From Paenibacillus abyssi (GTDB lineage Bacteria > Bacillota > Bacilli > Paenibacillales > Paenibacillaceae): 64,000 bases of DNA. The notes under the pieces are model-generated. The model saw only the letters and a program-made list of their open reading frames with translations, was not told the DNA's origin and made no database searches. Made by a program: the position numbers and the translations under genes. This document shows, in pieces, positions 44,207 to 53,502 of the stretch. The stretch is from positions 248,001 through 312,000 of the forward strand of contig NZ_BMGR01000004.1 of NCBI RefSeq assembly GCF_014640295.1. Direction: 5' to 3'. Positions within the stretch are counted from its first letter, which is position 1, and every line of letters begins with the position of its first letter.

Positions 44207-44986
44207 TTAACGTATAATGACTGCGTGTACCTTACCCGGACCATGAATGCCGATCGTCAAATCATTCTCAATATCGGCACTCCGGCTCGGGCCGGTGATC
44301 AAGTTCAGCGAGGAAGCCATCTGCTGCACATTCGGATAACGCTCCTTGAACAAAGCAAATGCTTCACCCATCCGGGTTACGATCTGATCGGCGCGGAATA
44401 CGGCAACAAGCGTATCGGTCAGCAAGCTTACCGAACGGCCTTTGCCGCCTTCACTGAACAGCGCTAATGTGCTTGTATTAGCGACCGCGCAATCCGGCCA
44501 GACCAGGCCAAGCCGGCACGTTTCGGCAGCCTGCAGCAATTTGCTGCGCTTCGCCCAATTGCCTTCGCTGCCGGTCGGAGGCTCCGCAAGCCTCAAATGA
44601 TCAGCGCCATCCTCCCGCCATGGAACAACCTCAATACCCGCTTCAATTAACGGTCCGTCGAGCGAGAGCTCCCGCAGCCGATCATGCTCCCAGCGCGAAA
44701 TACGCGTAATGCCAAGCTCGGCGCATACTTCTTTTAAATAGGCTGCGATGGCCTGAGGCGCTTCCGCTTCTTCCACGATCAGCGTCCTGCCGCTTAATGC
44801 CGTCCAGTTGCGGATAAATTCCTCTATAAGCTCATTCGTGGAAAGCTCCCGGTCGCGGTAAAAATCAGGAACTCCGATGAACGGCCGTTCCGGCGCCTTT
44901 TGAAGCGGCTCACGTCTTCCCAGCCGACTTGCTATATTTTGCATAAATGCTTCTTTGCCTGTCATCGATCCTGCAGACCTGCTCAT
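44207..44986 (-). CDS. lutC: Lactate utilization protein C
   Basis: A 259-aa LUD-domain protein, the third component of LutABC. The conserved core includes GLVWPDCAVANTSTLALFSEGGKGRSVSLL and the C-terminal GPSRSADIENDLTIGIHGP, both typical of LutC/YkgG. The complex oxidises L-lactate to pyruvate. It overlaps lutB by four bases. Confidence 0.93.
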   Translation of the reverse strand: MSRSAGSMTGKEAFMQNIASRLGRREPLQKAPERPFIGVPDFYRDRELSTNELIEEFIRNWTALSGRTLIVEEAEAPQAIAAYLKEVCAELGITRISRWEHDRLRELSLDGPLIEAGIEVVPWREDGADHLRLAEPPTGSEGNWAKRSKLLQAAETCRLGLVWPDCAVANTSTLALFSEGGKGRSVSLLTDTLVAVFRADQIVTRMGEAFALFKERYPNVQQMASSLNLITGPSRSADIENDLTIGIHGPGKVHAVIIR

Positions 44987-46470
44987 CGCTGTTCCTCCCT
45001 TGCCGCTTTCTTGGCCGCCAACTCAGCTTGCAGCGCCGCCCATTTGTCGCGGAACGATTGCTTCGGCATCATCGGCATAAATCTTGATTGCGTCCATCCT
45101 GATAAAGGCGCCGGTCCCGCCTTGATCATCCCGCCGCGTACGAGCGGCTTTTGCAGATAGTATCCCGACTTGGTAGCCAGCTTGTATAATGTGACGCTGC
45201 CGAACACCGTTTGGAACGTCTTGAACGCCGCACGTTCCGGCAGCGAGGTTAGCTTCATTTTCACTTTGCGGTGCCGCAGATGAACGAGCATATCATGCAG
45301 CGGGATTTTGACCGGACAAGCTTCGTAACATGCTCCGCACAAACTGGATGCGTAGGATAACGTCCCCGCTTCCTTCATATCCTGCTGCAGCAGCGGCGTC
45401 AACACCGCACCGATCGGGCCGCTGTATACCGAGCCATAAGTATGGCCGCCGACATGGCGGTATACCGGACATACATTAAGGCAGGCTGCGCAGCGGATGC
45501 AGTTCAATACCTCTTGGAAGATCGGATCGCCAAGCTGAGCGGAACGGCCGTTATCCAAAATAATGACGTGAAGCTCTTCCGGTCCGTCGAGATCCTCAGG
45601 GTGCCTTGCACCGGTCAGAATGGATGTATAAGTCGTCAGCTTCTGGCCTGTCGCGCTGCGCGCCAATAGGTTCAATACAACTTCCAAATCTTCAAAGGTC
45701 GGGACCAGACGCTCCATGCCCATAACAACAACATGCACCTTTGGCAGCGTGGAGACCATCCGCCCATTGCCTTCATTCGATACGAGCGTGATCGATCCGG
45801 ATTCCGCAACGCCGAAATTGCAGCCCGTCAGCCCAATATCCGCCTCCAGAAAATAGTTGCGCAGCTTCTTGCGCGCATACTCCGCAAGCACCTTCGTCTC
45901 CGGCTCAAAGTGCTGTCCGGATGCATCGGTGAACAAGTCGGCAATCTGCTGCTTGTTTTTGTGAATAGCAGGGATAATGAGATGAGAAGGCGTCTCGCGC
46001 GCCAGCTGCAGGATGTATTCTCCCAGATCCGTTTCAATCGCTTCGATGCCCCGGTCCTCGAGATGATGGTTCAGATGAATCTCCTCAGACACCATCGATT
46101 TTCCTTTTGCCACTAGTTTGGCCTTATGCCGATCTGCAATGCCCATGAACGTTTTGACCGCATCATCCGCACCGCTGCAGAAGTAAACATGGCCTCCGTT
46201 GCCGGCGACGTTGTCGGCAAATTGGGATAAGTAATAGTCCAAATGGGAATTCGTATGCTCGCGGATGGCACGTCCGCGGTCGCGCCAAGCTTCCCAGTCA
46301 CCGAAGGCATCCATTGCCTGAAGCCGGCCGTTTTTTAATTTATCCGTTGTAAACGCTACCGCTTTACGCAGAAATTCATCCTGCAGCGCTTGCTTCGTCC
46401 GCTGCTTCAAGCCTGAGCCGATCCGCTCATCCATATTTGTATCCTGTCCATGTCCAGCCTGTACACTCAT
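44983..46470 (-). CDS. lutB: Lactate utilization iron-sulfur protein B
   Basis: A 495-aa protein with an N-terminal LUD domain and two [4Fe-4S] ferredoxin motifs: CIRCAACLNVCP at about 330 and CGACYEACP at about 378. It passes electrons from lactate oxidation. Full length for the family. It overlaps lutA by ATGA upstream and lutC by ATGA downstream. Confidence 0.95.
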   Translation of the reverse strand: MSVQAGHGQDTNMDERIGSGLKQRTKQALQDEFLRKAVAFTTDKLKNGRLQAMDAFGDWEAWRDRGRAIREHTNSHLDYYLSQFADNVAGNGGHVYFCSGADDAVKTFMGIADRHKAKLVAKGKSMVSEEIHLNHHLEDRGIEAIETDLGEYILQLARETPSHLIIPAIHKNKQQIADLFTDASGQHFEPETKVLAEYARKKLRNYFLEADIGLTGCNFGVAESGSITLVSNEGNGRMVSTLPKVHVVVMGMERLVPTFEDLEVVLNLLARSATGQKLTTYTSILTGARHPEDLDGPEELHVIILDNGRSAQLGDPIFQEVLNCIRCAACLNVCPVYRHVGGHTYGSVYSGPIGAVLTPLLQQDMKEAGTLSYASSLCGACYEACPVKIPLHDMLVHLRHRKVKMKLTSLPERAAFKTFQTVFGSVTLYKLATKSGYYLQKPLVRGGMIKAGPAPLSGWTQSRFMPMMPKQSFRDKWAALQAELAAKKAAREEQR

Positions 46471-47198
46471 CGTGATGTTCTCCCTTCCTCAAGCAGCTGC
46501 GCCAAATGCATCACACGCACCGGCTGTCCCTCTTTATTCAGGCGGCCGCCGATATTCATCAGACAGCCCATATCCGTACCGACCAGCACTTCCGCTCCGG
46601 TACTGCATACATTAACCGCTTTCTCACAGACCATCGCCTCGGACATATCGGCCATTTTAACCGAAAATGTGCCGCCAAAGCCGCAGCAGTCCTCCTTCTT
46701 GGGGAGCTCCACAAAGTCTATCGAATCGACACAGGAGAGCAGTTTCATCGGCTCTTCCTTCACGCCAAGCAGCCGCATCGCATGGCAGGAAGGATGGTAG
46801 GTCACCTTGTGCGGGAAACTGGCGCCCAGATCGGTCACACCGAGCACTTGGACCAGAAACTGCGAGAACTCGTACATTTTTCCCACCAGCGCTTCGGCCT
46901 TCGCTTTCCATTCCGGTTCATTCTCAAACAAATAAGGGTAGTAGTGATGAACCATGCCCGTGCAGGAGCCTGAAGGCGATACGACATAATCGCTGTGCTC
47001 GAACGCGCGGATCAGATTGCGAGCCACTTCGCGCGCTTCATCCTGATAACCGCTGTTAAACGCCGGCTGGCCGCAGCAGGTTTGCGCCTCAGGAAAGTCT
47101 ACATCGCAGCCGTAATCGCTCAAAATCCGCACGACGCTCTCCCCAACCTCCGAGTAAAGCAAATCAGACAGACATGTGATGAATAAGGAAACCCGCAT
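46467..47198 (-). CDS. lutA: Lactate utilization protein A (CCG-domain)
   Basis: A 243-aa protein with two CCG domains: TCCGQPAFN at about 40 and CCGFGGTFSVK at about 165, which hold an iron-sulfur cluster as in heterodisulfide reductase B and GlpC. ATG at 47198 (MRVSLFITCLSD) follows GAGGTG. The longer frame starting at 47219 is not preferred. First gene of lutABC. Confidence 0.94.
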   Translation of the reverse strand: MRVSLFITCLSDLLYSEVGESVVRILSDYGCDVDFPEAQTCCGQPAFNSGYQDEAREVARNLIRAFEHSDYVVSPSGSCTGMVHHYYPYLFENEPEWKAKAEALVGKMYEFSQFLVQVLGVTDLGASFPHKVTYHPSCHAMRLLGVKEEPMKLLSCVDSIDFVELPKKEDCCGFGGTFSVKMADMSEAMVCEKAVNVCSTGAEVLVGTDMGCLMNIGGRLNKEGQPVRVMHLAQLLEEGRTSR

Positions 47199-47229
47199 TG
47201 AATTACACCTCTGTTTCAAATATTCTTAT

Positions 47230-47245
47230 GTTATCAGGTTATCAG
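47230..47245. promoter_or_regulatory. Possible LutR operator, tandem GTTATCAG
   Basis: Two perfect adjacent 8-bp copies of GTTATCAG lie between lutR and lutA, about 30 bases before the lutA start. ATGT and ACAT flank the pair. LutR, a GntR-type regulator, is encoded just upstream and would be the candidate binder. Confidence 0.4.
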
Positions 47246-47262
47246 ACATCTAATAAAAAAGA

Positions 47263-47318
47263 AAGAGGGAACTTGATCTCCTTGCGATTTTTCTCACTTT
47301 CGATCAAGATATTCCCTC
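47263..47318 (-). terminator. Hairpin at the end of lutR
   Basis: GAGGGAACTTGATC (from 47265) pairs imperfectly with GATCAAGATATTCCCTC (to 47318). On the minus strand the T-rich TTTCTTTTTTAT follows. It overlaps the end of lutR and may reduce transcription into lutABC. Confidence 0.5.
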
Positions 47319-48010
47319 AGCATCTTTTCCACATGCTCCAGATGCGCGCGCATCGACTGCTGCGCTTCCTCCGGATTTTGTGCGGCTACCGCTTCGTATA
47401 TCCGCTGATGCTCCTCCCACAGCTGAAGCGATACTTGCTTGCTGCTGTACATCTGGATGCGCCTTGTCTCGCGAATCGCGATTTCCATCTGCGAGGCAAT
47501 CGAATCGAGCAGCCTGACCATGATTGAATTATGCGTCGCTTCAGACAAAAGCTGATGAAACCGTATATCAGCGGCTTCTCCTTCCGCTTGGTCGCCGATA
47601 TGCTCCTTCATCGAAGCCAACAGCACTTCAAACGCGGCCAGATCCTCATCCGTTCGCTTCTGTGCGGCAATGGCCGCGTTGGCAATCTCCAGCGCCTTGC
47701 GCGCTTCGAGCAGCTCTGATATCGCTTCTCTGCTCAGCAAGAGGGTTTCAAACTGCGGCAGCGGCAGCTCATCAGCAGTCACCTCGCGTACAAAGCAGCC
47801 GTCGCCATGACGGATTTCGATCAATCCCATTGCCTTCAACGCGCTTAACGCTTCGCGCATCGTGGAACGCCCAACTTGAAACTGCTCGGTCAACTCCTTG
47901 GTCGAAGGAAGCTTCTCACCGGTTTTCCAACCGCCGCTCATTATATGCTCTTTCATTTGATCGGCGATTTGTTCATAGATTTTTCGCGAAGTTATTTTTT
48001 CAAATGCCAT
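47294..48010 (-). CDS. lutR: FadR/GntR-family regulator of lactate genes
   Basis: A 238-aa regulator with an N-terminal winged helix (about 10-75; STMREALSALKAMGLIEIRHGDG) and an FCD ligand-binding domain (about 90-230) with its conserved Asp/His metal ligands. LutR represses lutABC without lactate in Bacillus subtilis. Here lutR is directly upstream and in the same direction, which supports the name. Confidence 0.88.
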   Translation of the reverse strand: MAFEKITSRKIYEQIADQMKEHIMSGGWKTGEKLPSTKELTEQFQVGRSTMREALSALKAMGLIEIRHGDGCFVREVTADELPLPQFETLLLSREAISELLEARKALEIANAAIAAQKRTDEDLAAFEVLLASMKEHIGDQAEGEAADIRFHQLLSEATHNSIMVRLLDSIASQMEIAIRETRRIQMYSSKQVSLQLWEEHQRIYEAVAAQNPEEAQQSMRAHLEHVEKMLREYLDRK

Positions 48011-48051
48011 TGGTTGGACAGCCCTTTCCCGCTAATAACCGCACTTAGAAA

Positions 48052-48086
48052 CGGCTCCGACATCCCGGTACAGGACATTGGAGCCG
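48052..48086 (-). terminator. Terminator after the aldolase-like gene
   Basis: CGGCTCC (48052-48058) pairs with GGAGCCG (48080-48086), inner GTCC/GGGA, then TTTCTAAG on the minus strand. Confidence 0.6.
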
Positions 48087-48100
48087 CTTCGCTTCATTAT

Positions 48101-49069
48101 TTAGTTGCCGTGCAGTAACTCCGGCGTTGTCAGCTTGTCGTAGAATTCTAACGATTTGTCCTTATCGGCTGTGTTGCGAAGCGCCATCGCCGAGCGAGGA
48201 TGCTCGTCCAGCATGCCTGTAATCATATAAGGCATGATATAACCCCATTCTTCTTTCTGACGAAGCGGAATCATATACTTATCGATCATGTCGAGCACTG
48301 GGCGCACATTGTATTTCGTATTTTTCAGATGCGCGACAAGCAGCTCGGTGTGGCAGTTGCCTGCCGCGCGGCCCATGCCGTAAACCGATGCGTCGAGCAG
48401 CTCGACACCTTTCTCAGCGGAGATCAGCGTATTCGCAAATGCAAGCTGCAGGTTGTTATGGGTGTGCACGCCGAGACGTTTGTTCGGCAAATGCTTTTTA
48501 AATTTGTCCACCAGCAGGCTGAAATCATTCGGATCCAAGCTGCCGTAAGAGTCAACGATATATACAACGTCAACTACGGATTCATTGATCAGTTCAAATG
48601 CCTCAAGCAACTGATGCTCCATTACGTTGGACAGCGCCATAATGTTCAGCGTCGTCTCGTAGCCGCGTTCGTGGAACAAGCTGACCAGTTGCAGCGCTTT
48701 GTCTACATCCTGAATGTAACAAGCGACGCGGATCAGATCGAGAAGACTTTCCTCACGCGGCAAAATGTCATTCTCATCCACGCGTCCGATATCAACAAGA
48801 GCTGAAAGTTTCGTATTCAGCTTTTGCGGGATTACGGTACGCAGGAATTCATCATCCAAAAACCGCCAAGGTCCTGCAGACTCCGCGCCTTTGAGCAGCT
48901 TCGGAGAGTTTTTGTAGCCGATTTCCATATAATCGACGCCAGCTTCATTTAAGCTGTTGTACAAGTGCTGTACGAATTCAACGCTGAAATCCCAGTTATT
49001 CACGAGACCGCCGTCCCGGATCGTACAGTCTACAATTTTACAATGATTCGCTTTCGCTTTTGCATTCAT
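48101..49069 (-). CDS. DRE-TIM metallolyase (4-hydroxy-2-oxovalerate aldolase-like)
   Basis: A 322-aa TIM-barrel protein of the HMG-CoA lyase/DmpG superfamily. The opening strand KIVDCTIRDGGLVNNW carries the Asp-Arg of the family, and metal ligands are likely His-x-His in GVHTHNNLQLAF at about 200 and downstream Asn in GAAGNCH. No partner acylating aldehyde dehydrogenase is nearby, so a typical meta-cleavage aldolase role is doubtful. It stands between lutR and a divergent MFS gene. Confidence 0.78.
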   Translation of the reverse strand: MNAKAKANHCKIVDCTIRDGGLVNNWDFSVEFVQHLYNSLNEAGVDYMEIGYKNSPKLLKGAESAGPWRFLDDEFLRTVIPQKLNTKLSALVDIGRVDENDILPREESLLDLIRVACYIQDVDKALQLVSLFHERGYETTLNIMALSNVMEHQLLEAFELINESVVDVVYIVDSYGSLDPNDFSLLVDKFKKHLPNKRLGVHTHNNLQLAFANTLISAEKGVELLDASVYGMGRAAGNCHTELLVAHLKNTKYNVRPVLDMIDKYMIPLRQKEEWGYIMPYMITGMLDEHPRSAMALRNTADKDKSLEFYDKLTTPELLHGN

Positions 49070-49264
49070 GACTTTTGTGCGCTCCTTTGACGTAAAATGA
49101 CTATTCTCTACATCATACTTGAAAGCTGCCCTGAACGCAAAGCCCTTTTTTCTTGAAATTGGATTGAATTAAGCCTTGAAATTACCTGCCTATCTTGACC
49201 GGGATCGGAAGCAATTAAGCGGCGGTTAACCTGAGCGATTGAATGACACATCTTTATATTATCG

Positions 49265-49294
49265 TTGACATAAATTGATAGACGGGCTTACTAT
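49265..49294 (+). promoter_or_regulatory. SigA-like promoter of the MFS gene
   Basis: TTGACA (49265-49270) and TACTAT (49289-49294) are 18 bases apart. The leader would be about 150 nucleotides and includes the 10-bp repeats. Confidence 0.6.
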
Positions 49295-49376
49295 ATATGA
49301 CAATTGATTAGCATACGGAAGGGTATGCGCGATTAGAATTTTCACTCACTGAAATTGGTCTTTCTTGGGGAAGGAC

Positions 49377-49406
49377 GAAGTCATGCGGAGTCATGCGAAG
49401 TCATGC
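49377..49406 (+). repeat. Three tandem 10-bp repeats
   Basis: GAAGTCATGC, GGAGTCATGC and GAAGTCATGC stand head to tail in the leader of the MFS gene. Confidence 0.8.
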
Positions 49407-49451
49407 CGCTTATAGTGAGCAGCCCGCTTCTATTATGGAAGGAGTTTTACT

Positions 49452-50654
49452 GTGTCGAACTTTAAACCGACTGTGTTTCGCGTTTTAATCGCGATCAGCA
49501 TCGTACATTTGATCAATGATACGATGCAAGCGATTATTCCGGCTATTTTGCCCATCCTCAAGGAAACGATGAACCTTTCTTACACGCAAGCGGGAATTAT
49601 CGTATTTGCACTTAATATGACCTCATCGGTTATGCAGCCGGTAGTCGGCATGTATGCCGACCGCAAGCCGGCGCCTTATATGCTGCCCATCGGCATGGGG
49701 CTCACGACGATCGGCGTGTTCGGCATCGCCATCGCACCGAATTACTGGGCGATCCTGCTGTCGGTATTGTTTATTGGCCTGGGGTCTGCGATTTTTCATC
49801 CGGAAGCCTCCAGAGTTGCCTATATGGCCGGCGGATCGCGCCGCGGCCTGGCCCAATCGATCTTTCAGGTCGGCGGTAATTCCGGTTCCTCGCTCGCTTC
49901 CATCATGACGGTGCTGATCTTTGTGCCGTTTGGCCAATTCGGTGCCATCTGGTTCGTGCTCATCACAGGCTGTGCCATTGCCGTCCAGCTCTACGTGGCA
50001 AGATGGTATCAAGATTATATTACGACCAATCCAAGGCCGGTTAGAAAATCATCCGATGCGAAAATGCCTCCCGGGCGTAAAAAGCAAATCACATTTGCCA
50101 TTTATCTCATTATTGTGTTGTTATTTGTCCGGACATGGTATAACTCCAGCATCTCCATCTACTATCCTTTTCAACTGATGGAGGAGTTTAATTTTAGCTT
50201 GCAGCAGGCTCAAATTTATATTTTCCTGTTCGCCGCGGCGGGCGCGCTGGGCACCTTTCTCGGCGGTCCGCTGTCCGATCGCTACGGAAGGCGGAATGTT
50301 CTTTTCTACTCCATGGTTGCCGCGGCGCCGCTCGCCTTGCTGCTCCCTTATGCGGATCCGTTCTGGGCGTATCCGATTATTGCCTTAAACGGATTCATCG
50401 TCATGTCAGGATGGTCGGTAACGGTTGTTTATGCACAGGAGCTCGTCCCCGGAAAGATCGGGACCGTATCGGGCTTGACCACCGGGCTCGCGTTCGGCCT
50501 TGGCGCGATCGGCGCTGTCGCCATCGGCGGCCTGAGCGATTCGCTGGGATTATCGCTCGTCATGCAGCTTGCCAGCTATCTGCCGCTGTTTGGCTTCCTT
50601 GCCATCTTGCTGCCCTCCGACCAAAAGCTGCGGGAATGGTCGGCGGAATCGTAA
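49452..50654 (+). CDS. MFS exporter, fosmidomycin-resistance (Fsr)-like
   Basis: A 400-aa transporter with 12 hydrophobic helices. The opening VHLINDTMQAIIPAILP, GMYADRKPAPYMLPIG, and FHPEASRVAYMAGG are strong marks of the Fsr branch of the MFS. Members export antibiotics or metabolites by proton antiport; a specific substrate cannot be given. Start GTG at 49452 with GGAAGGAG. It converges on the purine operon, so a link to it is not implied. Confidence 0.82.
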   Translation: MSNFKPTVFRVLIAISIVHLINDTMQAIIPAILPILKETMNLSYTQAGIIVFALNMTSSVMQPVVGMYADRKPAPYMLPIGMGLTTIGVFGIAIAPNYWAILLSVLFIGLGSAIFHPEASRVAYMAGGSRRGLAQSIFQVGGNSGSSLASIMTVLIFVPFGQFGAIWFVLITGCAIAVQLYVARWYQDYITTNPRPVRKSSDAKMPPGRKKQITFAIYLIIVLLFVRTWYNSSISIYYPFQLMEEFNFSLQQAQIYIFLFAAAGALGTFLGGPLSDRYGRRNVLFYSMVAAAPLALLLPYADPFWAYPIIALNGFIVMSGWSVTVVYAQELVPGKIGTVSGLTTGLAFGLGAIGAVAIGGLSDSLGLSLVMQLASYLPLFGFLAILLPSDQKLREWSAES

Positions 50655-50673
50655 TCGGATTCCGCCCGTCCGC

Positions 50674-52269
50674 CTACCATCCGATGGCAATCCCATCGCC
50701 TCTGGGATCTGCGGCGCCGCTGATGACGCCATTTTCATCGATACGGATCGCCTGCGCTTGCCCCATGATACCGTCCCATTCACCGACAAGCTCGACTTGA
50801 TGGCCCCATTCGCGCAGCGTGCTTGCCATCTTGCCCGATATCCGGCTTTCGATCTTTAACGAATCGCTGTCCATACCCCAGGTACGGCCATATACCCATC
50901 TGGGCAGCGCCAGCGCTTCTTGGACGGAGAGGCCGTAATCCAATATACCCGTCATGATGGACAGCTGCGTCTGCGGCTGGCCTTCCCCGCCCTGTGTCCC
51001 CAACAGCACGTACGGCTTGCCATTCCTCAGTATCATAGCCGGCATCAAGGTATGAAATGAGCGTTTGCCGGGAGAGAGCACATTCGGCAGGCTGCTGTCG
51101 AGCGAAAAGAACGAGCCCCGGTTTTGCATGAATACCCCGGAGCGGCCCGGCATATAAGCCGCGCCGAAATCAAAATATAAGCTTTGAATAAAGGATACCG
51201 CATTGCCCTCTTCGTCCGTTACGGCGGCGTATGCGGTATCTTGGCCCATAACCGAAGATAAATACGGCGCTGCACGCGGAAAACTACGGTCGACCTCCTT
51301 ATAAAGCTGTCCGGCGTACGATTTGGACAGGAGCCGGTCAAGCGGAATCGCCGCAAAGTCAGGATCCGTAAGATAGCGATCCCGATCGCGGAACGTTTTC
51401 TTGGTCACCTCCGTCATCAGATGATAAAAATCAGCGGACATCCGCGGAATCCGGGACAAATCGGCATGCTCCAGCACATTCATCATCATTAGCGCGGAGA
51501 AGCCTTGCGAATTGGGAGGCATTTGACAGATCTCGTATCCACGGTATGAAGTTTTGAGCGGATCGACCCACTCGCTGTAATGGGACTCAAAATCTTCCGC
51601 CGCGAGCAGTCCTCCATCGCGCTCGATCCCCGCGACAATATCCAGCATCACCTCTCCGCGATAAAAGGCATCCCGCCCTCCTGAGCAAAGCTTCCGCAGC
51701 GTGCCCGCCAAGTCGCTTTGAAGCAATCGATCCCCCGGCTGCAACAGCTTTCCTTCCGGCAAATAGATTCGCGATAATGCTTCCTCCTCCCGCAGAAAGG
51801 CCTCATCCTTGACCATCCAATAATGCAGATTGCGGGAAATCGGAAAGCCGTTTTCCGCATATTCGATCGCAGGCATCAGCAAATCCTCCCAAGGGAGACG
51901 ACCGTACTTTTGCCACACCTCCCACCAGGCATCGACCATGCCCGGCACCGTAATCGCGCTCCATATGCCCCGATGGGGGATTGTCATATTGCCCTGGGAT
52001 AAATAAACGTCCAGCGTTGCTTGCTTGCCCGCGCGCCCGCTTCCATTCAAGCCCTTCAGTTCTCCCGTCTTTGCATCGTACAGCATGAAGAAGGCATCTC
52101 CGCCAAGTCCCGTCATATGCGGATACACAACGGCCAGCGCTGCGCTGATCGCCACCGAAGCATCAAAGGCATTACCGCCCCGAAGCAGGATATGGCTCCC
52201 GATCTGGCTTGCTAAATAATGCGGCGTCGCCACCATCGCCCGATGGCCAAGCGACATAATATTGAACAT
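50674..52269 (-). CDS. Gamma-glutamyltransferase-family Ntn hydrolase, probable oxamate amidohydrolase (HpxW-like)
   Basis: A 531-aa GGT-fold enzyme without a signal peptide, so cytoplasmic. Early it has TPHYLASQIGSHILLRGGNAFDAS and MTGLGGDAFF. The autocatalytic Thr is probably in MGQDTAYAAVTDEEG at about 350, followed by FIQSLYFDFGA and QNRGSFFSL. It closes the purine-degradation operon. In Klebsiella, HpxW of this family hydrolyses oxamate to oxalate and ammonia in the same pathway, and the loop sequence looks HpxW-like. A YwrD-type peptidase is the alternative. Confidence 0.7.
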   Translation of the reverse strand: MFNIMSLGHRAMVATPHYLASQIGSHILLRGGNAFDASVAISAALAVVYPHMTGLGGDAFFMLYDAKTGELKGLNGSGRAGKQATLDVYLSQGNMTIPHRGIWSAITVPGMVDAWWEVWQKYGRLPWEDLLMPAIEYAENGFPISRNLHYWMVKDEAFLREEEALSRIYLPEGKLLQPGDRLLQSDLAGTLRKLCSGGRDAFYRGEVMLDIVAGIERDGGLLAAEDFESHYSEWVDPLKTSYRGYEICQMPPNSQGFSALMMMNVLEHADLSRIPRMSADFYHLMTEVTKKTFRDRDRYLTDPDFAAIPLDRLLSKSYAGQLYKEVDRSFPRAAPYLSSVMGQDTAYAAVTDEEGNAVSFIQSLYFDFGAAYMPGRSGVFMQNRGSFFSLDSSLPNVLSPGKRSFHTLMPAMILRNGKPYVLLGTQGGEGQPQTQLSIMTGILDYGLSVQEALALPRWVYGRTWGMDSDSLKIESRISGKMASTLREWGHQVELVGEWDGIMGQAQAIRIDENGVISGAADPRGDGIAIGW

Positions 52270-52272
52270 GGG

Positions 52273-53502
52273 CTATCCTCCTTCGTAAACATCCAATGCG
52301 GCTTGCAGCGCCGCTCCCGCAGAAAGCTTGAAGCGATGTCTTTGCAGTACCGCTTCAAACGCACCAAGCAAATGAAGCACGTTCCGCTCCCTGCAGCTGT
52401 ACCCCATCGTTCCGATTCTCCATATTTTCCCTTTTAACGGACCAAAAGAGCTTGCGATTTCGATGCCAAAGCGATGAAGCAGCATGCTGCGCACCGATTC
52501 ACCGTCGATGTTCCCGGGGATCGTAACGCATGTAACGACCGGCATTTTACATTTCATATCGCCATACAATGTCATCCCCATTGCCTCGAGCCCGGCTATC
52601 AATGCCGACTCATGCAGCTTGTGGCGGGCAAAGCGGTTGTCGAGTCCTTCTTCAAGTACAATTCGCAGCCCCTCGCGAAGCGCATACAGCATCGAGGTCA
52701 TTTCCGTATGATGATTGAGCCGATCCGGGCTCCAATAGTCTTGAAGCTGGCTCAAATCAAGATAATTGCTCTGGATCGGCCGAAGATCGCTGAGCTCCGC
52801 CTCCGCCATGCTTCTAAGGCCTCTTTCCACCCGTTTTCTTGCCAGCACTTTTCGCTCAGCCCGTTCGTTATAGGTGACCGGTGCCATCCCGGAAGGCACG
52901 GATAAGCATTTCTGCGTCCCGCCGATTACAGCATCGATGTACCAATTATCCGTTTCAACCGGCACGCCGCCAATCGTCGCCACCGCATCGACAACAAACA
53001 GAACACCTTCATCCCTGCAAGCTTTGCCGATTTCCGCCAGCGGTTGAATGCGGCCGGTCGAGGTCTCGCCGTGGACCATCGCTACCACATGGGGCTTGAA
53101 GGATTTCATTGCCCCAATTACCTCCTCCGGTTCGAATACGGTGCCCCATTCCTTCTCGATCACGCGAACAACCGCGCCGCAGCGGTCGGCGATTTCATGC
53201 AGCAGATGGCCGAATCGTCCGTAGATCGGGATCAGTACCCGGTCTCCCGGTTCAATTAAGCTTGCGAGCACGGCTTCGATTCCCGAGCGGGAGGTGCCGT
53301 CTACCGGATAAGCCCACCGGTTGCCGGTGCGAAACAGCAGCCGCAGCATCTCCATCGTTTCATTCATAAGCCGGGTAAACTCTGGATCAAACTGCCCAAG
53401 AATCGGATAAGACATTGCCCGCAGCACACGCGGGTCCACCTCGACAGGACCCGGCGTCATAATCGTTCTTTGGGAAGGGGACAGATCGGCATATCGTTTC
53501 AT
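52273..53502 (-). CDS. pucG: (S)-ureidoglycine-glyoxylate aminotransferase
   Basis: A 409-aa class V PLP aminotransferase. The Schiff-base lysine is in GGTQKCLSVPSG at about 200, and MTPGPVEVDPRVL opens the fold. VHGETSTGRIQPL and the C-terminal IWRIGTMG are typical. PucG transfers the amino group of ureidoglycine to glyoxylate, giving oxalurate and glycine. It overlaps pucF by four bases and ends four bases before the HpxW-like start. Alanine-glyoxylate activity is the alternative if seen alone; the operon favours PucG. Confidence 0.9.
   Translation of the reverse strand: MKRYADLSPSQRTIMTPGPVEVDPRVLRAMSYPILGQFDPEFTRLMNETMEMLRLLFRTGNRWAYPVDGTSRSGIEAVLASLIEPGDRVLIPIYGRFGHLLHEIADRCGAVVRVIEKEWGTVFEPEEVIGAMKSFKPHVVAMVHGETSTGRIQPLAEIGKACRDEGVLFVVDAVATIGGVPVETDNWYIDAVIGGTQKCLSVPSGMAPVTYNERAERKVLARKRVERGLRSMAEAELSDLRPIQSNYLDLSQLQDYWSPDRLNHHTEMTSMLYALREGLRIVLEEGLDNRFARHKLHESALIAGLEAMGMTLYGDMKCKMPVVTCVTIPGNIDGESVRSMLLHRFGIEIASSFGPLKGKIWRIGTMGYSCRERNVLHLLGAFEAVLQRHRFKLSAGAALQAALDVYEGG

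Larger units (their letters stand above)
49070..49451. other. Divergent intergenic region with promoter and tandem repeat
   Basis: About 380 bases between the aldolase-like gene and the MFS gene. It holds a plus-strand promoter at 49265-49294, three perfect or near-perfect 10-bp units at 49377-49406, and the MFS ribosome binding site. No ORF is supported. Confidence 0.55.
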
